A stretch of 64,000 nucleotides of DNA, from assembly GCF_902364025.1 (NCBI RefSeq), contig NZ_CABJCG010000002.1, positions 186,001 to 250,000 of the forward strand, given 5' to 3'. Origin of the DNA: Enterocloster lavalensis. Lineage in GTDB: Bacteria; Bacillota; Clostridia; Lachnospirales; Lachnospiraceae. The position numbers and the translations under genes were made by a program. Position 1 is the stretch's first letter; the number at the start of each line of letters is the position of its first letter. The notes beneath the pieces were generated by a model. It did no database searches, was not told the origin of the DNA, and saw only the letters and a program-made list of their open reading frames with translations. Shown here in pieces: positions 9,505 through 17,386 of the stretch.

Positions 9505-10542
9505 ATGAAGGGGAAAGCAAAACTTAGTTTCAAGATTTCAAATCTGCCGAATTCCACGTATGTGCTGGTTCTGTCTATCTTTATGGCATCGATTCTGGTT
9601 CCGAATTTCTTTACGCCGGGTAATATCACCACTCTTTTGACCCAGGCGTGTATTCTCATGATTCTCAGCATGGCCATGTCCATGTGTTTGATGATGGGCT
9701 GTATCGACCTGTCTCTGGGGGGAATTGTCTCCATGAGCGGCGTCGTGATGGCGCTGTGCCTGAGCAAAGGGGTGAACGCTCAGGCCTCCATTCTGGCCGG
9801 TCTTATTTGCGGAACGCTGTTCGGTTCCCTCAACGGATTTGTGGTGACGAAAATGAAGGTTCCGCCCTTTATCGCCACCTTCGGGGCCTCGGGCATCGCC
9901 CAGAGCGTGGCCAACACGCTGAGCAACAAGCGGACCATTTCCTGGGAATCCGCGCCCAACAACCGGCTGGTGGACCTGCTGGGAAGCAATGTGCTGACCG
10001 TGATCTTCGGGCCCAAGCCTTCGCAGATCCTGTCCATTTCCGTGCTTCTTCTGATCACGCTTCTGGTGATTGCCTGCGTGCTTTTGGTGTTTAAGAAAAC
10101 GACTCTGGGGAGCAATATCTACGCCCTGGGCGCCAACGAGGAGACGGCGCGGCTGTCCGGCATCAATACGGTGCGCTGGAAGGTGGGAGTTTACATGCTG
10201 TCGGGATTTCTGGCCGCGGTGGCCGGGATGGTGGTGATGATCCGCACCAACAGCCTGCAGCCCACGGTGGGCGACGGGCTGGAGTTCCAGGCTGTGGTGG
10301 CGGCGGTGCTGGGCGGCAACTCCATGAAGGGAGGAAAGGGTTCCATACCGGGGGCGCTTTTCGGGGCGCTGACACTGTTTACGGTACGCAATGCCATGAG
10401 TCTTTGGGGGATCGACACTTCGGTGGTGATGGTGGTGATCGGCTGCATTCTGGTGTTCGGAATGATTCTCAATGAGGCGGTGACCAGACTGAGCGTCAAG
10501 AAAAGACTCACGGGCAAGAAAGGAGAGAAGGCTGCGGCATGA
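9505..10542 (+). CDS. CUT2-type ABC transporter permease 1
   Basis: 345 residues with about nine hydrophobic segments. The family signature of RbsC/MglC/AraH-like permeases is visible (MMGCIDLSLGGIVSMSG, FIATFGASGIAQ, AVVAAVLGGNSMKGGKGSIP). The stop overlaps the start of the next permease by 4 nt (ATGA), so the two are coupled and probably form a heterodimeric channel. RbsC usually works as a homodimer, so two different permeases in one CUT2 operon resemble the AI-2 (LsrCD) arrangement. Confidence 0.93.
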   Translation: MKGKAKLSFKISNLPNSTYVLVLSIFMASILVPNFFTPGNITTLLTQACILMILSMAMSMCLMMGCIDLSLGGIVSMSGVVMALCLSKGVNAQASILAGLICGTLFGSLNGFVVTKMKVPPFIATFGASGIAQSVANTLSNKRTISWESAPNNRLVDLLGSNVLTVIFGPKPSQILSISVLLLITLLVIACVLLVFKKTTLGSNIYALGANEETARLSGINTVRWKVGVYMLSGFLAAVAGMVVMIRTNSLQPTVGDGLEFQAVVAAVLGGNSMKGGKGSIPGALFGALTLFTVRNAMSLWGIDTSVVMVVIGCILVFGMILNEAVTRLSVKKRLTGKKGEKAAA

Positions 10543-11591
10543 ATGATCGGTTAATGAAACAGGTGTTGGCAAAGCTGTGCGGCATGTCGACCATCATTAT
10601 TATGCTGGCCGTGCTGATATTTTTCGCGGTGGTCAACGGGATGGACGGAATCAATTTTCTGGCCAGCGAGAATCTTTCCGTGATTGTGAATCAGGCCAGC
10701 TTTCTGGTGATTGTGGGAATCGGACAGGCCATCGTGATACTGACCGGGGGGATCAACCTGTCCATGGGGGCGGTGATGGCGTTCTCGTCCGTGCTCTGCG
10801 GGGGGATGCTGCTGAAGGAGAGCAATATGTTCATCGGCGTGCCCATCGTGTTGGTTCTGCTGACCGGCGCGGCCACAGGGCTGTTAAACGGGGTAATGAT
10901 CACAAAACTGAATATCCCGCCCTTTATCGCCACGTTTGCCATGATGTACACGTGCCGGGGGCTGGCGTGGGTGTATTTGCGGAACCGGGTGCTTTACCCG
11001 CTCAATGAATCGTTCCGCCAGATCGCCATGGGGAGACTGTTTAAAATCGGGGGATTTACAGTCACGGTGCCCATGCTGATCGCATTTTTGGCCCTGCTAT
11101 TATTTTTTTGGCTATTACGATTTACAAATTTTGGAAGAAAGGTTTATTTTACCGGGGCGAACCCGGTGGCGGCCAAATTTTCCGGTATTCAGACGGACCG
11201 GCTGCTGATCATTGTGTACATCATCAGCTCAATGCTGGCGGCGTTTGCGGGCATGATGTATGTGGCCCGCCTGAATGCCTGCGAGCCGGGACTTGCCACC
11301 AAAACCCATTTTGAGGCGATCACGGTGTCGCTGATCGGGGGCTTCGCCATGAGCGGAGGTTATGGAAATATATGGGGTGTGGCCGGAGGTGCTGTGGTGG
11401 TGTACACCATCCAGGCCGGGATGAACAGCCTGCAGATGCCCAGCGAGCTGCAGACGCTGGTGAACGGTTTTTTGATCATCATGGCGGTATTTATGAACCA
11501 GGGACTGATCAACCGCAAGATGCAGCTGGAAAATGACCTGAGCGAGGAGCTGACGGAGCAGAAGCGCAGGAAACGGGAGTCTGAATCCTGA
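10539..11591 (+). CDS. CUT2-type ABC transporter permease 2
   Basis: 350 residues, about nine membrane segments, same family as the preceding gene: ILTGGINLSMGAVMAFSS, PPFIATFAMMYTCRGL and VSLIGGFAMSGGYGNIWG. It ends in a charged cytoplasmic tail (LTEQKRRKRESES). It overlaps permease 1 by 4 nt and lies 27 nt before the Tm-1-like gene. Confidence 0.93.
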   Translation: MNDRLMKQVLAKLCGMSTIIIMLAVLIFFAVVNGMDGINFLASENLSVIVNQASFLVIVGIGQAIVILTGGINLSMGAVMAFSSVLCGGMLLKESNMFIGVPIVLVLLTGAATGLLNGVMITKLNIPPFIATFAMMYTCRGLAWVYLRNRVLYPLNESFRQIAMGRLFKIGGFTVTVPMLIAFLALLLFFWLLRFTNFGRKVYFTGANPVAAKFSGIQTDRLLIIVYIISSMLAAFAGMMYVARLNACEPGLATKTHFEAITVSLIGGFAMSGGYGNIWGVAGGAVVVYTIQAGMNSLQMPSELQTLVNGFLIIMAVFMNQGLINRKMQLENDLSEELTEQKRRKRESES

Positions 11592-11618
11592 GAAGGGGAG
11601 AAGAAAGGAGAGGGGATT

Positions 11619-12869
11619 GTGGGGGCAAATGTAGTGTTTATCGCAACCTATGACACAAAGGGTCTGGAGTCGGACTATATCAAAAAGCGGGTGATCGCCA
11701 ATGGCGCGCTGTGCACGACCATCGACGTGGGGGTGGGAGGGGAACCCACCGCCCGGCCCGACGTGCCGCTCTCAAAGCTGTGCGAAGGCACGGAGTTTAC
11801 AGTGGAGTCCATTCACCGGATGCCCAGGGGACAGGCGGTGGCCGCGGCGTCCAACCTGGTGGAGCGGTATGTGGACCGGGAGTTTAGGGCCGGACGGATC
11901 GACGCGGTGATCGGCATCGGAGGGGCGGGGGGGACCCAGATCGTGACCCAGACCATGCGGACGCTGCCGCTGGGGCTGCCGAAGCTCATGCTGAGCACCC
12001 TGGCGTCGGGTAATACCCGGTGGTATCTGGAGGACAGCGATATCGCAATCATGCCGTCCATTGCGGACGTGGCCGGGCTCAACTGCGTTACCATGATGAT
12101 TTTCGACCGGTTTGCGGCGCTGGCGGCCAAGGCGGCCCAGTGGTATTCCTCAGATTTCGGAGCCCATGCCAGGCGGCTTTTGGACCGTTCGGTTCTCCGG
12201 GTGGGTCAGACCATGTACGGGACCACCACCAAGGGCGTGACCAGGGCCAGGGAGGCGCTGGAGGCCAAGGGTTATGAGACCCTGGTGTTCCACGCGTCGG
12301 GAGCCGGGGGCCGGGCTATGGAGAATCTGATCCACGACGGGGTGATCCACGGCGTGCTGGATATGACGCTGGCCGAGATCGGGGCTTATCTGGTGGGTGG
12401 ACTGCACAATGCCGGGCCGAAACGGCTGGAAGCGGCGGTGGAGTGTAAAATTCCCATGGTTCTGGTGCCGGGAGCGGCGGACACCATTGTGCTGCCGCCC
12501 ATGGACGAGCTGCCGGATAAGTTTAAGAATGGGCGGACCCTGAATTATCACAATCCTACCATGACCACCATGCGCACCAATGTGGAGGAGAACCGCAGAA
12601 TCGGCGAGTTTATGGTGGAGAAGCTGAAGGGGGCCGGAAGTCTGGCAAAGGTGCTGATTCCCAGGGGCGGACTGTCCTCCATCGACCGGCCGGGGGAGAT
12701 TTTCTACCTGCCGGAGGCCAATGAGATGCTGTTTGACACGCTGAAGCAGGGGCTGGCGGGGACGGGAGTCGAGGTGATCGAGGACCAGCGGCATCTGTAT
12801 GACCCGGGATTCGGGGAGTCTGCGGCGGAGCTGCTGGACGGGATGATGAAGGAGTTTTATAAAAAATAA
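11619..12869 (+). CDS. Tm-1-like ATP-binding (UPF0261) protein
   Basis: 416 residues from a GTG start behind AAGAAAGGAGAG. The N-terminus FIATYDTKGLESDYI and the segment GIGGAGGTQIVTQTMRTLP are typical of the UPF0261/Tm-1-like family. Tomato Tm-1, a viral replication inhibitor, contains this domain fused to a TIM barrel of the type encoded by the next gene. The bacterial role is unknown to me. The pair stands inside a sugar importer operon, which suggests an enzyme acting on the imported compound. ATP binding is inferred from family knowledge, since there is no ordinary Walker A motif. Confidence 0.88.
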   Translation: MGANVVFIATYDTKGLESDYIKKRVIANGALCTTIDVGVGGEPTARPDVPLSKLCEGTEFTVESIHRMPRGQAVAAASNLVERYVDREFRAGRIDAVIGIGGAGGTQIVTQTMRTLPLGLPKLMLSTLASGNTRWYLEDSDIAIMPSIADVAGLNCVTMMIFDRFAALAAKAAQWYSSDFGAHARRLLDRSVLRVGQTMYGTTTKGVTRAREALEAKGYETLVFHASGAGGRAMENLIHDGVIHGVLDMTLAEIGAYLVGGLHNAGPKRLEAAVECKIPMVLVPGAADTIVLPPMDELPDKFKNGRTLNYHNPTMTTMRTNVEENRRIGEFMVEKLKGAGSLAKVLIPRGGLSSIDRPGEIFYLPEANEMLFDTLKQGLAGTGVEVIEDQRHLYDPGFGESAAELLDGMMKEFYKK

Positions 12870-12889
12870 TATAAAGGTGGTAAGAGAGT

Positions 12890-13723
12890 ATGGCGAAAAA
12901 GTATTCGAGAGAGGAACTGCTGGCGTATCTTCACGCGATCCGCGAGCGGGGCGAGATGATTGTGGTGGCCGGGGCCGGAAGCGGCCTGACCGGTAAAGCC
13001 ATTGAGGCCGGCGGGGCGGACATGCTGATGGTGTTCAACTCCGGCCGGTACCGGATGAGCGGGCACGGCTCCTTAAGCGGCTGGCTGGCCTTCGGAAATG
13101 CCAACGAGGTGGCCTTTGACATGGGCGCTCACGATGTGCTTCCGGTGGTGAAGGACATTCCGGTGATCTGCTCCTGCTTTGGGCAGGATGTGACGCGTGA
13201 GATCGGAACCCATTTGAACCGGGTGATGACGGAGAATTTCAGCGGTATCAACAACTTCCCCACCATGGGTATGGTGGACGGCCAGTTCCGGGAGCAGCTG
13301 GAGCTGACCAACCTGGGCTTCCAGAAGGAAGTGGATATGGTGCGGATCGCGCGCGAGAAGGATATTTTTACGATTGTGTATGTATTCAATGAGAAGGAAT
13401 CCAGAGCCATGGCGGAGGCCGGGGCTGACTGTATCATTTCCCATGTGGGTCTGACCGTCGGGGGAATGATCGGGACCACCAAGAGCCTGACCATCGAGGA
13501 GTCCGCCCAGCTGACCGGAAGGATCATGGAAGCGGGCAAGGCGGTGCGGGACGACATTATCTGGCTGGCGCACGGGGGTCCGCTGGCGACGCCGAAGGAT
13601 TTTGCAGCGTTCAGAACGTATCTGCCGGAGATCGATGGATTTGTGGGGGCATCCAGTATGGAGCGGATTCCGACGGAAGAGGCGATTGTGAAGACGGTGA
13701 GGGAGTTTAAAACCTTGTCCTAA
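12890..13723 (+). CDS. phosphoenolpyruvate hydrolase-family TIM-barrel protein
   Basis: 277 residues. The sequence MIVVAGAGSGLTGKAIEAGG, the strand LPVICSCFGQD and the segment CIISHVGLTVGGMIG match the PEP-hydrolase-like / Tm-1 C-terminal TIM-barrel family, related to the PEP mutase and isocitrate lyase group. It follows the Tm-1-like gene by 20 nt. In plants the two domains are one protein, so the products probably form a complex. The last codons and the stop TAA lie inside the first copy of the tandem palindromic repeat, so the C-terminal residues have been shaped by the repeat. The substrate is unknown. Confidence 0.88.
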   Translation: MAKKYSREELLAYLHAIRERGEMIVVAGAGSGLTGKAIEAGGADMLMVFNSGRYRMSGHGSLSGWLAFGNANEVAFDMGAHDVLPVVKDIPVICSCFGQDVTREIGTHLNRVMTENFSGINNFPTMGMVDGQFREQLELTNLGFQKEVDMVRIAREKDIFTIVYVFNEKESRAMAEAGADCIISHVGLTVGGMIGTTKSLTIEESAQLTGRIMEAGKAVRDDIIWLAHGGPLATPKDFAAFRTYLPEIDGFVGASSMERIPTEEAIVKTVREFKTLS

Positions 13724-14010
13724 GGGGTACCGGGCAAAGCCCGGTGGATTCCTTAGGACGGCCCTTGTCCTAAGGGGTACCAGGCAAAGCCTGGTGGATT
13801 CCTTAGGACGGCCAGCGAATTCCAGCAGTTGGAATGTCAGGGGTACAGGGCAAAGCCCGGTGGATTCCTTAGGACGGCTAGCGAATTCCAGCGGTTAGGA
13901 ATGTCAGGGGTACCAGGCAAAGCCTGGTGGATTCCTTAGGACGGCCAGCGAATTCCAGCAGTTGAAATGTCAGGGGTACCAGGCAAAGCCCGGTGGATTC
14001 CTTAGGACGT
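13713..14010 (+). repeat. five tandem copies of a palindromic repeat
   Basis: Units start near 13717, 13767, 13836, 13903 and 13969 (spacing 50, 69, 67, 66). Units 1 and 2 have an outer stem GTCCTAAGG/CCTTAGGAC and an inner stem ACCGGGC-AAA-GCCCGGT or ACCAGGC-AAA-GCCTGGT. The inner stem changes on both sides between units 1 and 2, and unit 4 repeats the unit 2 pair. Units 3-5 begin GTCAGGGG and have lost the outer stem. Linkers share GAATTCCAGC. The array fills the gap between the TIM-barrel gene and the binding-protein gene. It could act as an RNA stabiliser, a partial terminator or a REP-like element. Confidence 0.9.
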
Positions 14011-14107
14011 CTACCGAATTCCAGCCATCTGAACCTAACCTAACCAATACAAACCAGTTTCTAATGGGGTAACAAAGCTACTATATAATAAGAAGGAGGA
14101 TTATTTT

Positions 14108-15124
14108 ATGAAAAAGATGTTAGCATGTCTATTAAGTTTCACCATCCTTGCGTCCACCTTAACCGGCTGTACAGTAGGCGCGTCCAACGCCACTGCCACC
14201 GCCGCGGAGAATCAGGCGCCCGCGGAGACCCAGGCCAGCAACGAGCCCGCCCAGGCGACGGACCCATCGGTCAAAACCTATAACTTTGTATTTATCGTAA
14301 AGTCCATGCAGTTTTCCTTCATGCTCAGCATGATCGACGGAGCCGAGGCAGCCGCAGCCCTGGTTCCCAACATCAACATCAAATGTATCGGGCCGGAGAC
14401 TCCGTACAGTGTTGAGGAGCAGATTCAGCTGGTGGAGCAGGCGATCACGGACGGCGCGGACGCCATTTTAATCACACCGGCAGACTCCACAGGTATTGTG
14501 CCGGCCATCGAGAAGGCCAACGCCGCGGGCATTCCCATCGCCACTCCCAACACCAAGGCTTACGGCGGGGATGTGCTGACCTGGATCGGCGTTGACAACT
14601 ACACGGTTGGTTACGAGCTGGGAACCGCCCTGTGCGAGGCTCTGGAAGGAACTGGAAAAGTTGTTCTCATCGAGGGGACCGCGGGCAACTCCACCTCCAC
14701 GGAGCGCGTGGACGGATATCTGGACGCGTTTAAGAATTATCCCGGAATCGAGCTTCTGGACTCTCAGCCCGCGGACTTCAACCGCGAGAAGGGCATGACC
14801 GTAATGGAGAACTTCCTGCAGCGCTATCCCGAGATCGACGGCGTCGGCTCCATCAACAAGGATATGACCATGGGCGCCATCGAGGCATGTAAGGCCGTGG
14901 GACGCGACAAGGAAATGGTTCAGGTTACATTTGACGTGGACAACGATTGTCTGGACGCCATCGACGCGGGCGATATCCTGATCACCGGAGCCCAGGAGGA
15001 AAAGAGCCAGATCGCCAACGCCATCTACGCCTGCCTGCTGGCCTGCAACGGCTATAAGGTTGCGCCGGAACAGTACATTCCCATGACCCTTGTGACCAAG
15101 GACAATACAAGCACATACCGTTAA
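14108..15124 (+). CDS. sugar ABC transporter substrate-binding lipoprotein
   Basis: 338 residues. A signal peptide ends in the lipobox STLTGC (Cys 21), then an Ala/Thr/Gln-rich linker to about residue 55. The rest is a periplasmic-binding-protein fold of the RbsB type: MIDGAEAAAALVPN, AITDGADAILITPADSTGI and ATPNTKAYGGDVLTWIGVDN. It should supply the CUT2 permeases encoded upstream. The ribosome site is AAGGAGGA. The AT-rich run just before it contains TATAAT, but it is too close to the ribosome site to be a useful -10, so expression probably comes through the repeat array. Confidence 0.94.
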   Translation: MKKMLACLLSFTILASTLTGCTVGASNATATAAENQAPAETQASNEPAQATDPSVKTYNFVFIVKSMQFSFMLSMIDGAEAAAALVPNINIKCIGPETPYSVEEQIQLVEQAITDGADAILITPADSTGIVPAIEKANAAGIPIATPNTKAYGGDVLTWIGVDNYTVGYELGTALCEALEGTGKVVLIEGTAGNSTSTERVDGYLDAFKNYPGIELLDSQPADFNREKGMTVMENFLQRYPEIDGVGSINKDMTMGAIEACKAVGRDKEMVQVTFDVDNDCLDAIDAGDILITGAQEEKSQIANAIYACLLACNGYKVAPEQYIPMTLVTKDNTSTYR

Positions 15125-15156
15125 TGGAATTTCTGTCTGACAATCAGTGCAATCAG

Positions 15157-15208
15157 CGGGGACACGACCCGGGGCGTAACCTACCATTACGCCCCGCTCC
15201 CCGTTTTT
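15157..15208 (+). terminator. strong intrinsic terminator between binding protein and aldolase
   Basis: The inner stem GGGGCGTAA (15171-15179) pairs with TTACGCCCC (15187-15195). The outer stem CGGGGA (15157-15162) pairs with TCCCCG (15198-15203), followed by TTTTT. Only 16 nt separate the T-run from the aldolase start, so aldolase expression depends on read-through. Confidence 0.85.
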
Positions 15209-15224
15209 CAGGAGAGGAGAACAC

Positions 15225-15833
15225 ATGTATCTGGAATTTCTTGAAGTTAAAAACGCTTACATCAAGGCATCCCGGCGCGCCTTTGCCTGCGGCCTGGCCG
15301 CGGCATCCGGGGGGAACATCAGCGCGCGCATTCCCGGAAGCGGCTATATGCTGATCAAGCCTTCGGGCATCACCCTGGGGGACGCGGATGAGGACAATCT
15401 GCTGATCACGGATTTGGAAGGAACTGTAATTGAGGGCGTGAGAAAGCCCACCAAGGAGACCATTCTGCACGGAGGAATCTACCGGAAAATGCCGGAAGTG
15501 GGCGGGATTGTCCACGCGCATCCCCTGTATTCCCTGATGTGTGCCAACTGCTTCGACCTGCTTCCCCTGGTCACAAAACAGATGAAGCAGATCACGGACA
15601 GCCCGGTACCCATCTGCAAGCTGAAGAGCCTGACCGTGGAGCAGGAGGGCATGGAGGAGATATACCGCAGCCTGGAGCAGATAAACCGTCCCTGCGGCTT
15701 TCTGTTGGAAGAACACGGGGTGGTGGCATTTGCCAAAAATGTAATCGAGGCCGAATACATAGCGGAGCTGATCGAGGAAAATGCCAGGGTATACTGGAAC
15801 ATGAAGCTGATGGAACGCGGCGGGGCAAACTGA
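15225..15833 (+). CDS. class II aldolase/adducin family protein
   Basis: 202 residues, the usual size for L-fuculose-phosphate-type aldolases. It has the phosphate-binding segment SGGNISARIPG with KPSGIT, the zinc histidines in IVHAHPLYS (about 97-101) and the late histidine in EEHGVVAFAKN. These enzymes cleave phosphorylated ketoses or epimerise or decarboxylate related sugar acids. The start has GGAGAGGAG right behind the terminator T-run. It is probably the carbon-cleaving step of the upstream transport operon. The exact substrate cannot be told. Confidence 0.88.
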   Translation: MYLEFLEVKNAYIKASRRAFACGLAAASGGNISARIPGSGYMLIKPSGITLGDADEDNLLITDLEGTVIEGVRKPTKETILHGGIYRKMPEVGGIVHAHPLYSLMCANCFDLLPLVTKQMKQITDSPVPICKLKSLTVEQEGMEEIYRSLEQINRPCGFLLEEHGVVAFAKNVIEAEYIAELIEENARVYWNMKLMERGGAN

Positions 15834-15861
15834 GCGCCGGAAACGGGTGGGAGTGAGTCAT

Positions 15862-16191
15862 ATGAAGAAAAAGAAAATCTGGCTGGCCGCTGCGGCCATA
15901 GCGGCGGTCTGCTGCCTGATCCTCCTGTTTGTGAAGGGAGGGGACAAGGGGTACAGCGGGTCCTACCGGGCGGTGAACCCGCCGGTTGAGACCGGAGAGA
16001 CCGTGATCGAGCGGGTTACCTTTGAGGGAAAACAGCTGGTGATGGAGTCCGGAGACTTAAAGCAGTCGGTGGATTACGCCATCGCCGACGGGCGTCTGGT
16101 GTTGAAAACAGAGTTCGGAGAGTTCTCATTTCCCTTTGAGAAAACCGATGGGGGAATCCGAATTGATGGAATTGAATATATAAAAGATTAG
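15862..16191 (+). CDS. small membrane-anchored protein of unknown function
   Basis: 109 residues from the ATG at 15862 (GGGAGTGAG site). A lysine-rich N-terminus and one hydrophobic helix (about 6-26, IWLAAAAIAAVCCLILLFV) anchor an extracytoplasmic domain of about 80 residues rich in beta-strand-like segments. I do not recognise the family. It follows the aldolase by 28 nt and may be the last gene of that transcript, although nothing ties it to sugar metabolism. Confidence 0.7.
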   Translation: MKKKKIWLAAAAIAAVCCLILLFVKGGDKGYSGSYRAVNPPVETGETVIERVTFEGKQLVMESGDLKQSVDYAIADGRLVLKTEFGEFSFPFEKTDGGIRIDGIEYIKD

Positions 16192-16268
16192 GCATAATAT
16201 CCATTCTCAACGCATACATTAGTAGTAAGGCAGGAGCTGCCTGTTAAGATGTGAAGGAGAGAATGGCT

Positions 16269-16943
16269 ATGGATGAAGTACATTATCTGATATCGGATGC
16301 GTCCAAAAAGGTTGATGTGGAGGCCCATGTATTAAGGTACTGGGAAGACGAACTGGAACTTGATATTCCACGGAACGAGATGGGGCACCGGTATTACACG
16401 GACCTACATATCCGTCTGTTTAAGCAGGTGAAAAACCTGAAAGAAAAAGGGTATCAGCTGAAGGCGATCAAGCACGCTCTGAATCAGGTACTGAAAAACG
16501 ACGGACAGGGGGCAAAGCTGACCGATGAGATTCTGGAGCGGGACATGAACGCGGCTCTTCTGGAGTTCAAGGAGGAGACGGCCGAGGGCGGGACAAGCCT
16601 GGCTCAGGTGAAGGGCGCGGCCGCGATGCCGGTGCTCTCCAATGAGGAGAAGATGGAGCAGTTCCAGCAGATCATGAACCTGATTATCGGACGAGCCCTG
16701 GAAGTGAACAATGAGAAGCTCAGTCAGGACGTGAGTTATCTTGTCAACGAGAAGCTGAGAGGGGAGTTGGAATATCTGCTCAGAGTGTCGGACGAGAAGG
16801 ACGAGGAGCGGTTCAGGCAGCTGGACGAGACCATCCGCGCTTACCAGAAGGACGGAAGGGAAGAGGCCGCCGCCGCAAAGGTGCCGTTTTTCAAGCGGAA
16901 ACGGTTTGGAAGAGGCGCAAAGAAATTGAAGGGGGAGCGGTAA
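16269..16943 (+). CDS. MerR family transcriptional regulator
   Basis: About 224 residues. Residues 5-75 form a MerR-type winged helix (ISDASKKVDVEAHVLRYWED, GHRYYTDLHIRLFKQVKNLK). The remainder is a charged helical region with coiled-coil character and a basic C-terminus (FFKRKRFGRGAKKLKGER). The start at 16269 is chosen because AAGGAG (16254-16259) is 9 nt upstream; the in-frame ATG at 16263 is too close. There are no ligand-binding cysteines. This type, with a long C-terminal part and no effector domain, is common in Clostridia. No target is known. Confidence 0.85.
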   Translation: MDEVHYLISDASKKVDVEAHVLRYWEDELELDIPRNEMGHRYYTDLHIRLFKQVKNLKEKGYQLKAIKHALNQVLKNDGQGAKLTDEILERDMNAALLEFKEETAEGGTSLAQVKGAAAMPVLSNEEKMEQFQQIMNLIIGRALEVNNEKLSQDVSYLVNEKLRGELEYLLRVSDEKDEERFRQLDETIRAYQKDGREEAAAAKVPFFKRKRFGRGAKKLKGER

Positions 16944-16951
16944 AAAGGTAC

Positions 16952-17208
16952 GCGCAACGGGCAGGGCGTGGCGAAACGGGCAGGCGGGACTGCTTTGCAG
17001 AGCGCAGGGACTGACGCCCGGAAAACACAAAATCGTGGGCAACGGCTCATTTCGCGGGAAGATTCAGCAATTTTTCCGCCCGGGCCTCCTGAAACCGTGT
17101 CTTGGTGAATACGGCTTCTGCCAGGATTTTGCGCTTTCCGGACGCGGGTCCCTGTGGTCCGCAAAGCAATGTTTTGCCTGCCCCTTTTGCCGCGCCCTGT
17201 CTCTTTGC
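16952..17208 (+). repeat. long imperfect inverted repeat (MITE-like or structured RNA)
   Basis: Two arms of about 88 bp (16952-17039 and 17121-17208) are complementary through most of their length. The best part, 16962-16985 against 17176-17199, matches at 21 of 24 positions. Another part, 17020-17038 against 17121-17139, matches at 16 of 19. The element fills most of the 440-bp gap between the MerR and NlpC/P60 genes. No convincing gene lies in it. Confidence 0.75.
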
Positions 17209-17230
17209 CAGCGGTTTGGCCGAGAGGAAC

Positions 17231-17266
17231 AAAAAAGCAACGACCTGAGCGGGCGGGGCTTTTTTT
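17231..17266. terminator. possible bidirectional terminator
   Basis: AAAAAAGC (17231-17238) and GCTTTTTT (17259-17266) can pair around a GC-rich loop. The stem is mostly A-T and the loop is long, so this is a weak call. It sits just after the long inverted repeat and before the NlpC/P60 promoter region. Confidence 0.35.
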
Positions 17267-17386
17267 AATGCCTTTCTGCAGAGGTTCTTAAGAAAGTTTT
17301 TATCGCTATTCAGATCGAAATATGTTAGAATAAGAATGATTTAGCGCTTAAAAATACGACTGATACAGAAGGGTACATAAGAAACT

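Noticed and set aside
13713..14010. CRISPR array
   Set aside because: Repeats are palindromic with near-identical linkers, irregular spacing and no cas genes.
14083..14090. TATAAT just before the binding-protein gene
   Set aside because: The start site would fall in the ribosome site, so it is unlikely to be a working -10 for that gene.
17035..17268. 77-codon frame in the inverted-repeat gap
   Set aside because: It lies within the long inverted repeat, has no ribosome site and shows no protein-like pattern.
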